Shown in pieces: positions 47,267 to 55,200 of a DNA stretch of 64,000 nt (the stretch's first letter is position 1; each line of letters starts with the position of its first letter). This DNA is from Acinetobacter baumannii (GTDB lineage: Bacteria > Pseudomonadota > Gammaproteobacteria > Pseudomonadales > Moraxellaceae). Below the pieces are notes generated by a model, which was given only the letters and a program-made list of their open reading frames with translations, searched no databases and was not told the DNA's origin. The stretch is from contig NZ_JADVOP010000009.1 of the NCBI RefSeq assembly GCF_016508585.1, positions 1 to 64,000 of the forward strand, given 5' to 3'. The position numbers and the translations under genes were made by a program.

Positions 47267-47943
47267 TGAAATCACGTACTAGTGAGCTGACCGTAGGTGT
47301 TTTTGTCATCATCTTTGGTATTGCTCTGTTCTTTTTAGCAATGAAAGTGAGTGGCTTGGTCGGCACAAACTTAAAAGACAGTTATGAAATGACTGCAACA
47401 TTTGACAATGTGAATGGGTTAAAACCACGTGCAAAAGTCACAATGAGCGGGGTGAAAATTGGACAGGTTGAAGCAATTAGTCTTGATCCGGTCACACGCC
47501 ACGCGACAGTAAAATTTGATTTAGATGGTTCATTGACAACCTTCAATGCTGAACAGCTGAAGAAAGTCAAAGAAAATGCTTTAGGTGATTTGCATTACAG
47601 TGCAGATTATCAGGCTGCAACGCCTGAGAAACAAAAAGAAATGGAAACGCAACTTTTAAGTAACATGAAATCCATCACAAATATTGATGAAGATGCTTAC
47701 ATAATGGTCGCAACTAATGGTCTTTTAGGCGAAAAATATTTGAAAATCGTTCCTGGCGGCGGCATTAACTATATTAAACGTGGTGAAAGTATTGCCAATA
47801 CACAGGGTACGATGGATCTAGAAGATTTGATTACCAAATTTATTACGGGTGGTGCTGGAAAAACATCTACTGGCGCATCAGATGCTAAAGACACATCTGC
47901 ATCCACTGAAACAACTGATGCTCAGACTTCATTCGTTGAATAA
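47266..47943 (+). CDS. mlaD: MCE-domain protein MlaD
   Basis: 225 residues. One N-terminal membrane anchor (VGVFVIIFGIALFFLAMKVS), then one MCE domain with TFDNVNGLKPRAKVTMSGVK and GQVEAISLDP. It forms a hexameric ring in the periplasm that shuttles lipids through MlaE. An insertion at about residues 90-130 (ENALGDLHYSADYQAATPEK) and a Ser/Thr-rich tail are features common in Acinetobacter MlaD. Confidence 0.95.
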   Translation: MKSRTSELTVGVFVIIFGIALFFLAMKVSGLVGTNLKDSYEMTATFDNVNGLKPRAKVTMSGVKIGQVEAISLDPVTRHATVKFDLDGSLTTFNAEQLKKVKENALGDLHYSADYQAATPEKQKEMETQLLSNMKSITNIDEDAYIMVATNGLLGEKYLKIVPGGGINYIKRGESIANTQGTMDLEDLITKFITGGAGKTSTGASDAKDTSASTETTDAQTSFVE

Positions 47944-47963
47944 GCATTAGAGGAGTTATTGAA

Positions 47964-48587
47964 ATGAATATGTTGTTCAAACAAACTTTGACTGCAAGTG
48001 TTTTGGCTACAATGGTCGCTACAGCGGCTCAAGCGGCACCGGCAGAAGCACCTCCAGCATTTGTTAAACGCGTTGCTGATGGCTTAATTTCACGATTAAA
48101 AGCAGAGCATGGGAAATTGCAAAATAACCCGGCTGCGGTGAAAGCAATTGTCCGTCAAAACCTTGACCCATATGTAGATGGTCAAGCATTTACACGTATT
48201 GTGATGGGAACATATGCCAACAGCAGTACGCCTGCTCAACGTGCTCAATTTGAACAAAACTTCCGTAATACCCTGATTGAAAACTATGGTAGCGCCTTTG
48301 CGAAGTATTCAAATCAGACCTATACCATGCGCCCTTATAAAGCGACCAACAGCAAATTCCCCGTTGTGACGATTGACTTCAATAACAATGGTGAAAAAAT
48401 TCCAGTATCTTTCCAGTTATCTGATGCAGGTAGCCAATGGAAAGTTCGTAATCTAAATGTGTCTGGTATTGATTTAGGGCTGCAATTCCGTAATCAGTTT
48501 GCGGCAAATGTACAACGTAATGGCGGTAATATTGATAAAGCCATTGCGACATTTAAACCAGATGCCGATGCTGCCGTAAAAAAATAA
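47964..48587 (+). CDS. mlaC: Periplasmic phospholipid-binding protein MlaC
   Basis: 207 residues. Sec signal peptide ending about AQAAPA, then the Tol-Tol/MlaC fold with FTRIVMGTYANSSTPAQRAQ, FEQNFRNTLIENYGSAFAKY and a late VRNLNVSGIDLGLQFRNQF. It ferries phospholipids between MlaA-porin in the outer membrane and MlaFEDB. It is 20 bp after mlaD. Confidence 0.95.
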   Translation: MNMLFKQTLTASVLATMVATAAQAAPAEAPPAFVKRVADGLISRLKAEHGKLQNNPAAVKAIVRQNLDPYVDGQAFTRIVMGTYANSSTPAQRAQFEQNFRNTLIENYGSAFAKYSNQTYTMRPYKATNSKFPVVTIDFNNNGEKIPVSFQLSDAGSQWKVRNLNVSGIDLGLQFRNQFAANVQRNGGNIDKAIATFKPDADAAVKK

Positions 48588-48621
48588 GCGTATCTTATTG
48601 AGCTAAAATAGGTGTAAGCGA

Positions 48622-48909
48622 GTGATTGAATTCAAGAATCAAGAACTATACGTGAGTGGTAAAATTGCTTATGAAAATGCGGAAAGTTATTATTTAAATG
48701 GCTTGAAAGTGATTCAAAGTGAGAAAAACTTTCCATTGACGGTAAATCTGTCTCAACTTGAACATGGTAGTACGCTTGCACTGTCTGTCTTTGTACAATG
48801 GCTGCGTCAGACGCCTGATTTGCAAGGCTTGCAATTTAAAGCAGTGCCGGAAAAAATGATGAAAATCATTCAGGCTTGTCATTTGCAAGATGATTTGAAA
48901 TTGATTTAA
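48622..48909 (+). CDS. mlaB: STAS-domain protein MlaB
   Basis: 95 residues, STAS fold (SQLEHGSTLALSVFVQWLRQ is the Ser-containing loop and helix). It binds MlaF and is needed for activity of the transporter. The start is GTG 48622; ribosome site TAAGCGA. Last gene of the operon, followed by a terminator. Confidence 0.92.
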   Translation: MIEFKNQELYVSGKIAYENAESYYLNGLKVIQSEKNFPLTVNLSQLEHGSTLALSVFVQWLRQTPDLQGLQFKAVPEKMMKIIQACHLQDDLKLI

Positions 48910-48921
48910 ATCATTTCTCAA

Positions 48922-48953
48922 TAAAAAAGCACCGTTCATAAGGTGCTTTTTTA
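48922..48953. terminator. mla operon terminator
   Basis: AAAAAAGCACC - gttcata - GGTGCTTTTTTA, thirteen bases after mlaB. It also faces corA. Confidence 0.9.
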
Positions 48954-49032
48954 TTGAATTGAACTTTGTGTCCTAAAATACGGATTAAAATATCCATCGC
49001 TTAGGCTGAAAAAGCCGTGTACTCCACCCGTT

Positions 49033-50046
49033 TTAGATCCATTTTTTCCATCTAAAGTAAGCCAGTGGACCGACAAAAAATGCGATCAACAATGAAATAA
49101 CAACGTAAAAACTCCAATGCCCATGAGCAAAAGGAAGAATTTCAGTATTCATTCCATAAATACTGGCGATGAGCATCGGCGGTGCGAGCATGCTGGGTAA
49201 AATTGAGAATCGACGAATCGTATCGTTCTGTTCGGTGTTAATGAATCCAGAGGTGGTGTCGAGCAAGAATCGGACTTTTTGAAACAGGAAAGCATCATGT
49301 TCAACAAGGGAACGCACGTCTTCGCTTAACTCTCGTATATCCGCATCGTAAATATGACTGCCCAATGCACGAGGACGGGATAAGAAGGTGAGGACACGGC
49401 GTAAATCAATCAAACACAGCTGTGCCTTTCCAAGCATATCTTCTTTTTGTGCAAGACGTGTAATCATGTCATCTAGATCAAGAATCATCTCGCGGTGGCG
49501 TACGTTCAGCACTTCAGTAGAGTACAACTCTAAATCTCTGTGGATATCTTCTAAGATATCCGCAAGCTCATCAAGTTTTGCTTCAAGTAGACCGAGAAGA
49601 ATCCATGTCGGATCTTTATAGTCAATTTCATAATCATTGCGTCGCGCACGTGCACGGAAAGCGCGGAAGGCAACCAGTTTTTCACCACGTAAAGTAAACA
49701 AACGCTCTTTATGTAAGATAAAAGCAACTGTTTGCACATTTGCCAGCATATTCGAGGTATCTTCTGGATCACCTTCAACTTGGTAATTTTTATTTTTTGT
49801 TAAAAAATACGTACTGATGTGTAGAATACCATCATCATCACGGTAAAATCGTGCAGAAGATGAAATATCTTCTAAAGATTTGAGGGTGGGTAAGTTCTGC
49901 TCATAGGCATCTAAAACCCATTCTTGTTCTTCTTGTGAAGGTGCAATAAGATCAACCCAAACCAATTCAGGATGTAGGTCGAATCCACCATTAATGGTTG
50001 CATCTTCTAAGCTACCGCGCTCAGTGGCGTAAAAGGCTTCAAGCAT
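49033..50046 (-). CDS. corA: Magnesium/cobalt channel CorA
   Basis: 337 residues. Large cytoplasmic domain with helices then two C-terminal helices; the signature GMN is in SIYGMNTEILPFA between them. Pentameric Mg2+/Co2+ channel of the inner membrane. The last residues FRWKKWI make the basic C-terminus. Single gene convergent with mlaB. Confidence 0.95.
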   Translation of the reverse strand: MLEAFYATERGSLEDATINGGFDLHPELVWVDLIAPSQEEQEWVLDAYEQNLPTLKSLEDISSSARFYRDDDGILHISTYFLTKNKNYQVEGDPEDTSNMLANVQTVAFILHKERLFTLRGEKLVAFRAFRARARRNDYEIDYKDPTWILLGLLEAKLDELADILEDIHRDLELYSTEVLNVRHREMILDLDDMITRLAQKEDMLGKAQLCLIDLRRVLTFLSRPRALGSHIYDADIRELSEDVRSLVEHDAFLFQKVRFLLDTTSGFINTEQNDTIRRFSILPSMLAPPMLIASIYGMNTEILPFAHGHWSFYVVISLLIAFFVGPLAYFRWKKWI

Positions 50047-50204
50047 TGTGTCTTTTCTCCCTTGCGCAGTGTGGTGTCAATTTGATGTGTGTATTTTAGA
50101 CAAGGATTTTAGGAAAAACACTGCTTACAGCGCTCTTTTGTAAAAAAAATCTTTATGGTTCGTCTATATTTTTAGCATGACTAAATTAAAATTAGGTTAA
50201 ATTT

Positions 50205-50801
50205 ATGAATTCTATTGCTATTTTTTGTGGTTCATCTTTAGGTACAGATCAGATTTTTGCCGATGTTGCACAACTGACTGGTGAAACTATCGCCAAGCAA
50301 GGACAAACTCTGGTTTATGGCGGTGGTCGTTCAGGCTTGATGGGTATTGTTGCAGACAGTGCATTGGCAGCAGGTGGTCAGGTGATTGGTGTGATTCCTC
50401 AGGGTCTTGTAGATCGTGAGTTGGCACATCCTGGTTTGACCGAACTTCATATCGTGAAAAATATGCATGAACGTAAAACAAAAATGTCTGAATTGTCTGA
50501 TGGTTTTATTGCATTACCGGGTGGAGCAGGCACGATTGAGGAAATTTTTGAGCAATGGACTTGGGCACAACTCGGTATTCATTTAAAACCATGTGCATTT
50601 TTAAATGTTCAAGGTTTTTATGATGACTTGCTGAAATTTATACAGCTTACAACTGATAAAGGGTTCTCTAAGGCAAGATTCACAGATCAGCTGATTCATT
50701 CTGCATCTATTGAAGATATTCTGGCTCAGTTTAAGGCTTATCAAGCGCCTGAACCAAAATGGGGGGTAAAAGATCGTGAAGAATTGGTGAAATTGGATTA
50801 A
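50205..50801 (+). CDS. LOG family protein (TIGR00730)
   Basis: 198 residues. The PGGxGTxxE motif (LPGGAGTIEEIFEQWTWAQL) and GGGRSGLMGIVADSAL define the LOG (Lonely Guy) family, cytokinin-riboside-phosphate phosphoribohydrolases that release bases from nucleoside monophosphates. In bacteria the true role is mostly undefined. Single gene; stop is followed by 85 bp with a palindrome pair before the NUDIX gene. Confidence 0.92.
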   Translation: MNSIAIFCGSSLGTDQIFADVAQLTGETIAKQGQTLVYGGGRSGLMGIVADSALAAGGQVIGVIPQGLVDRELAHPGLTELHIVKNMHERKTKMSELSDGFIALPGGAGTIEEIFEQWTWAQLGIHLKPCAFLNVQGFYDDLLKFIQLTTDKGFSKARFTDQLIHSASIEDILAQFKAYQAPEPKWGVKDREELVKLD

Positions 50802-50856
50802 GGTCTAAAATGCTTTGTGCATCTTGATTAAGCCTGTTCAGTTTAATTTTTAAAAC

Positions 50857-50868
50857 ACAATATATTGT
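50857..50868. promoter_or_regulatory. Palindrome ACAATATATTGT, copy 1
   Basis: Perfect 12-bp palindrome in the gap between the LOG and NUDIX genes. The same sequence recurs 31 bp downstream, about three helical turns, on the same face of DNA. Confidence 0.55.
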
Positions 50869-50886
50869 TTTTAATTTTTTTGATGT

Positions 50887-50900
50887 CACAATATATTGTG
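50887..50900. promoter_or_regulatory. Palindrome CACAATATATTGTG, copy 2
   Basis: Same core ACAATATATTGT with one more pair at each end. It lies 20-33 bases upstream of the NUDIX start, overlapping the expected promoter (TTATTATACCC directly after). A repressor operator pair is likely; the protein that binds is not known. Confidence 0.6.
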
Positions 50901-50919
50901 TTTTTTATTATACCCTAGA

Positions 50920-51318
50920 ATGATGAATGTAATTACTGTAGCTGCTGCTGTGATTTTAAATAAGCAAAATCAATTATTACTGGTACGAAAAAAGAATACA
51001 CAGTTTTTTATGCAAGTGGGTGGGAAGTTGGAATCGAATGAAGTACCTGAACAGACCATGCTACGTGAGATCGCAGAAGAAATAGGTGTTCAAGCCGAGA
51101 TTAAACACTATATTGGACGATTTGAAACGTCAGCTGCAAACGAGTCAGGATACCGGTTGGTGAGTTATCTCTATCAGGTCAATTTTACTGATGCACCCCG
51201 AATTGATGCAGAAATTGCTGAAATGAAGTGGATTGATTTAGATGATCAATGCACGTTATTGGCACCATTAACCCGAGAAGTAGTCATTCCATGGTGTAAG
51301 GAAAATCTTTTAAGTTAA
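50920..51318 (+). CDS. NUDIX hydrolase
   Basis: About 132 residues. The NUDIX box is GGKLESNEVPEQTMLREIAEEIGV (positions of G, E, REIAEE match GX5EX7REUXEEXGU). It hydrolyses a nucleotide diphosphate bond to some moiety X; the family is too broad to name a substrate. Start ATG 50920 or 50923; no strong ribosome site, and the -10-like TTATTATA is so near that a leaderless mRNA is possible. Two palindromes upstream imply dedicated control. Confidence 0.88.
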   Translation: MMNVITVAAAVILNKQNQLLLVRKKNTQFFMQVGGKLESNEVPEQTMLREIAEEIGVQAEIKHYIGRFETSAANESGYRLVSYLYQVNFTDAPRIDAEIAEMKWIDLDDQCTLLAPLTREVVIPWCKENLLS

Positions 51319-51362
51319 ATTAACTGAATTTCACAAGCTAATTCTTTAAATTATTGCAATGA

Positions 51363-52004
51363 TTATTTCAAAGACGGATGTGCTGCCGAAATACAAAGAC
51401 TGGAAATCTGCTGGCAACCCAAGCTCTGTAAAGCTTGGGTTAGTGCATGAATTGAACTGCCCGTTGTGACCACATCATCGACAATCAATACTTTTTTAAA
51501 TTTTCCTCTTTCTGATTGAATGATTCGAAATTGATGCTCAATATTTTCCAGTCGCTCAACTCGGCTTAAGCCTTTTTGTGAATGCTGTGCTTGCCGTATC
51601 ACGGGTTGCCAAACGGGAATATTTAATTGTTTTGCCATAATTTTAGCCACAATCAACATTTGGTTATAACCACGTTCTTTAAGACGCTCGGTTGAAATGG
51701 GCATGGGGACAATGGCTTGGACTTTGGAAAATCTTAGGCTCAATAAACTGTAGGCAAGCACGTTTTGATATTGTAATTGTTGCTCATATTTATAGGTTTG
51801 AATGATGCGATCAATGGGAAAGTCGTAATGATGTGCGCAAAGTATCTGCTGTCCATGTCGTGCTATAGATTGTTTGGACCATGGTAGTTGATGCCAACAG
51901 TCTTGACACAAGGAATGTGCCTGCTGTCGGTCAATGCCGCAAAGTAAGCATGGAGAGATACATTGTACGCCTTTATGGATCAGTTGATTGATAAAGTGGA
52001 GCAT
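51363..52004 (-). CDS. comF: ComF-family phosphoribosyltransferase-like protein
   Basis: 213 residues. N-terminal zinc-finger-like cysteines (CLLCG, CQDCW), then IVPMPISTERLKERGYNQ and the PRTase loop VLIVDDVVTTGSSIHAL. ComF/GntX proteins act in DNA uptake in competent bacteria, and Acinetobacter species are often naturally transformable. Located upstream (in transcription order after) recG on the same strand. Confidence 0.92.
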   Translation of the reverse strand: MLHFINQLIHKGVQCISPCLLCGIDRQQAHSLCQDCWHQLPWSKQSIARHGQQILCAHHYDFPIDRIIQTYKYEQQLQYQNVLAYSLLSLRFSKVQAIVPMPISTERLKERGYNQMLIVAKIMAKQLNIPVWQPVIRQAQHSQKGLSRVERLENIEHQFRIIQSERGKFKKVLIVDDVVTTGSSIHALTQALQSLGCQQISSLCISAAHPSLK

Positions 52005-52179
52005 TTTTTCTAGTCTTTATTTAATCAAGATTGAGTGATGCTCCATTCATACGCGTAATTTCGAATAAAAACTTTTCATTTGGCGACATGCCGGATTTCA
52101 TTAAATCATCATGATGGTGAAAAATGCATTGATATAACCTAATGTAGTGTAAAGCTTAAGTCATTCTAATATAGTTAGG

Positions 52180-54225
52180 TTAAACGTAGGCATATCGCGG
52201 TGCTTCAGGGAGCCAGCGTTTAAGTAATGCTTCGGCATTTTCTGGAAAATCTTGAAGCACTTGGGCCGCCACATAATGTGCTTGATTGAGCAAATGATCA
52301 TCTCGTTCAAGTTTGGCAACTCTAAATCCCATATCTCCAGTCTGTTTTGTTCCCAGTAATTCTCCGGGACCTCGAATCTCTAAATCTTTTTCAGCAATGA
52401 TAAATCCATCATTGGTTTCCCGCATAATTCTTAAGCGTTCTTGTCCATTTTGAGACAATGGATTTTTATAAAGTAGGGCACAGAAACTTGCAGTTGCACC
52501 ACGTCCTACACGTCCACGTAATTGATGGAGTTGTGAAAGTCCAAGACGTTCAGCATTTTCAATCACCATAATAGAGGCATTGGGTACATCGACACCCACT
52601 TCAATCACTGTGGTGGCAATTAAAAGCTGCAATTGATTGTCTTTGAATTGCTGCATCACGGTTTGTTTTTCATCAGCTTTCATTTTGCCGTGTACTAAAC
52701 CGATATTGAGATTTGGGAAGCGCTGTTTAATTTCTTGATAAGTTGCTTCAGCTGCTTGTGCATCCAAGGTTTCAGATTGTTCAACCAATGTACAGACCCA
52801 GTAGGCTTGTTTACCCTCAGCACAATTGGTGGCAATTCTTGTTAATACTTCTTCCCGTCGATCAAGTGGAATGGTGACAGTCTGGATCGGTGTACGTCCG
52901 GGTGGAAGTTCATCAATGACGGAAGTATCTAAATCGCCATAGGCAGACATTGCCAGGGTACGGGGGATGGGGGTCGCTGTCATAACCAGTTGATGGGGGG
53001 TGGTGTTGTCCACTCCCTTATTACGCAAAGCTAAACGTTGATCAACACCAAAACGATGTTGTTCATCAATAATCACTAAACCAAGTTTAGAAAATTCAAC
53101 GTTATCCTGAAATAAGGCATGGGTACCTACGACAACATTGGCTGTTCCATCCTTAATGGTCTGCTCAGCTGCTGCACGTGCTTTACCTTTCTGTTTTCCT
53201 GAGAGCCAGGAAACGTTTAAGCCTAAGGGTTCAAACCACTTTTTAAAGTTTAAATAATGCTGTTCCGCCAGGATTTCAGTGGGTGCCATCAGTGCAACCT
53301 GCCATCCTTCTTCCAGAACATGACATGCAGCTACACCGGCAACCAGTGTTTTACCTGCTCCAACATCACCCTGGACCAAACGTAGCATCGGTTTGCTCTG
53401 TTTAAGGTCTTTGGCAATTTCATTCGAAACACGTTTTTGTGCGTTGGTCATTTCAAATGGAAGACTGCCCAGTAGAGCTTTTGCAAATTTTTTACTGGAT
53501 GAAAACGAGGGTGCCGCGATGTGTTGAATATATGCCCGTCGAGTCAGCAAGCTGATTTGGTGTGTCACGAGTTCTTCAAAAATCAAACGTTGTTGTGCAG
53601 GATGAGCGCCTTGCGCAAGCTGTAACATATTGGCATTAACGGGGGGGTGATGGATATATTCAAGTGCTTCTTTGAGGGCAAAACCATTGGTGAACTTTTC
53701 AGGCAATAATTCAGGTAGCTCATCTGCATGTTGCTTTAATGCCTGTTTAACATAGTCACGTAATTTGGGTTGAGTTAATCCTTCTGTTGCAGGGTAGATT
53801 GCAGTCAACTGTGTTTGAGGAAGAGGGGTATGTTCTGTAATCAGTTGTATTTCTGGATGATAAAGCTCTAGTCCGCGCGCACCAACACGCACCTCACCAA
53901 ATATCCTTAAACGATTGCCTGCTTTAGCTCGATCTGTCAAAGCTTTATAAACATGATAAAAACGTAAAGTGACTTTGCCAAAGTCATCTTGTAATAAAAT
54001 CGCCATGGATTTCCGTTTACCTGGTGGCATATCGATAGATTTAACGACACCTTCCAACAGGTAACTCCGACCCACCTGTAATTGGTTCATGGCAATGATC
54101 GTGCTACGATCTTCATAGTCCCGTGGCAAATGAAACAACAGATCATCCGTTGTGAAAATATTCAGTTTTTCAAGTAAGGCAGCTGCTGCATTGCCAACCC
54201 CTTGTAATTGATGAACTGCTGCCAT
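52180..54225 (-). CDS. recG: ATP-dependent DNA helicase RecG
   Basis: 681 residues. An N-terminal wedge/OB domain is followed by helicase motifs VQGDVGAGKTLVAG (Walker A), VIIDEQHRFGV (DEQH), VMTATPIPRT and late QLRGRVGRGATASFC. It remodels stalled forks and branched intermediates in the cytoplasm. The downstream gap to comF (52005-52179) shows nothing notable. Confidence 0.97.
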   Translation of the reverse strand: MAAVHQLQGVGNAAAALLEKLNIFTTDDLLFHLPRDYEDRSTIIAMNQLQVGRSYLLEGVVKSIDMPPGKRKSMAILLQDDFGKVTLRFYHVYKALTDRAKAGNRLRIFGEVRVGARGLELYHPEIQLITEHTPLPQTQLTAIYPATEGLTQPKLRDYVKQALKQHADELPELLPEKFTNGFALKEALEYIHHPPVNANMLQLAQGAHPAQQRLIFEELVTHQISLLTRRAYIQHIAAPSFSSSKKFAKALLGSLPFEMTNAQKRVSNEIAKDLKQSKPMLRLVQGDVGAGKTLVAGVAACHVLEEGWQVALMAPTEILAEQHYLNFKKWFEPLGLNVSWLSGKQKGKARAAAEQTIKDGTANVVVGTHALFQDNVEFSKLGLVIIDEQHRFGVDQRLALRNKGVDNTTPHQLVMTATPIPRTLAMSAYGDLDTSVIDELPPGRTPIQTVTIPLDRREEVLTRIATNCAEGKQAYWVCTLVEQSETLDAQAAEATYQEIKQRFPNLNIGLVHGKMKADEKQTVMQQFKDNQLQLLIATTVIEVGVDVPNASIMVIENAERLGLSQLHQLRGRVGRGATASFCALLYKNPLSQNGQERLRIMRETNDGFIIAEKDLEIRGPGELLGTKQTGDMGFRVAKLERDDHLLNQAHYVAAQVLQDFPENAEALLKRWLPEAPRYAYV

Positions 54226-54271
54226 GTCCCCTCAGCTTAAATTTGATTGATTTTGAAAAATAGGTCGTGTC

Positions 54272-55048
54272 ATGCATATTCTATTTATAGGTTATGGTAA
54301 AACATCACAACGTGTTGCTAAACAAATATTTGAGCAAGATCACCAAATTACCACAGTTAGCCGTAGCCCGAAAGCCGAGGATTTTGCTCAGCACTTGATG
54401 CAGGACATTCATGAACTTGACTTATCACATATTCAAGCAGTGGATGCGGTCTATGTTGCACTGGCGCCTCCTCGAAATACCTCGCTGAATGCTTTAGAAA
54501 CGTATCAGCACACCTATGTGGATTCCGTGCAGCCTATTGTTCAAGCACTCAGAAATCATCCAGTAAAACGGATTATCGTGGTGTCATCTACACGGGTGTA
54601 TGGAGAAAATCAAGGTGAACTGATCACCGATGATTCTCTAGTCCAACCGAGTGACGGGCAAGGCTGTTTACTTGTAGAAATGGAGCAGTTGTGGCAACAG
54701 GCGTATCCTGCTGAAACTGTGATTGTACGTCCGACGGGAATTTATGGTGCATCTACAGAGAGAATGGTAAAGCTTGCACAAACCACTCGGCATTATCCAA
54801 ATCTTCATTGGTCAAATCGAATTCATATTGATGATCTTGCCAATTTTTTAGCGTATTTGCTTCACGTGGAACATCCTGAAAAATCATATATTTGTACCAA
54901 TAATAAGCCGCAACCGCTGCATGAGAAAATTTTAAATCTTCAGCGCGAATTGAATTTACCTGCGTTGGTTTTAGAAAGTGATAGAGAGACAGGAAAGAAA
55001 ATTTTTGCAGAAAGGATGCCTGCAACGGGATTTAAGTTAATACACTAG
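54272..55048 (+). CDS. NAD(P)-dependent epimerase/dehydratase-like protein
   Basis: 258 residues, extended SDR fold, YeeZ-like. The Rossmann loop is reduced to FIGYGKTSQRVAK. VVSSTRVYGENQG carries the Ser and Tyr of the active site, but the usual YxxxK is not clear. VIVRPTGIYGAS is the substrate-side loop. Divergent from recG, overlapping promoters; substrate unknown. Confidence 0.85.
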   Translation: MHILFIGYGKTSQRVAKQIFEQDHQITTVSRSPKAEDFAQHLMQDIHELDLSHIQAVDAVYVALAPPRNTSLNALETYQHTYVDSVQPIVQALRNHPVKRIIVVSSTRVYGENQGELITDDSLVQPSDGQGCLLVEMEQLWQQAYPAETVIVRPTGIYGASTERMVKLAQTTRHYPNLHWSNRIHIDDLANFLAYLLHVEHPEKSYICTNNKPQPLHEKILNLQRELNLPALVLESDRETGKKIFAERMPATGFKLIH

Positions 55049-55144
55049 GATTGTTACAGGGAATCAATAAAAATCTGACCATGCTGAAAGGCATGCTTTG
55101 ATCGCCATATTCGTACGATGAACAGTTGCTTCTTTCTTGATCGG

Positions 55145-55197
55145 ATGGAGAGGGTGAGCGAATCATGCCCCTTCTCCCAAAGAGAGAAGGGGGGGAA
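55145..55197. repeat. GC-rich hairpin, repeat-like
   Basis: CCCCTTCTC - 7-nt loop - GAGAAGGGG at 55168-55192, preceded by GGAGAGGGTGAGCG. It resembles the widespread CCCTCTCCC-type intergenic palindromes. Lies between convergent genes, so it may end one or both transcripts. Confidence 0.55.
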
Positions 55198-55200
55198 CAT

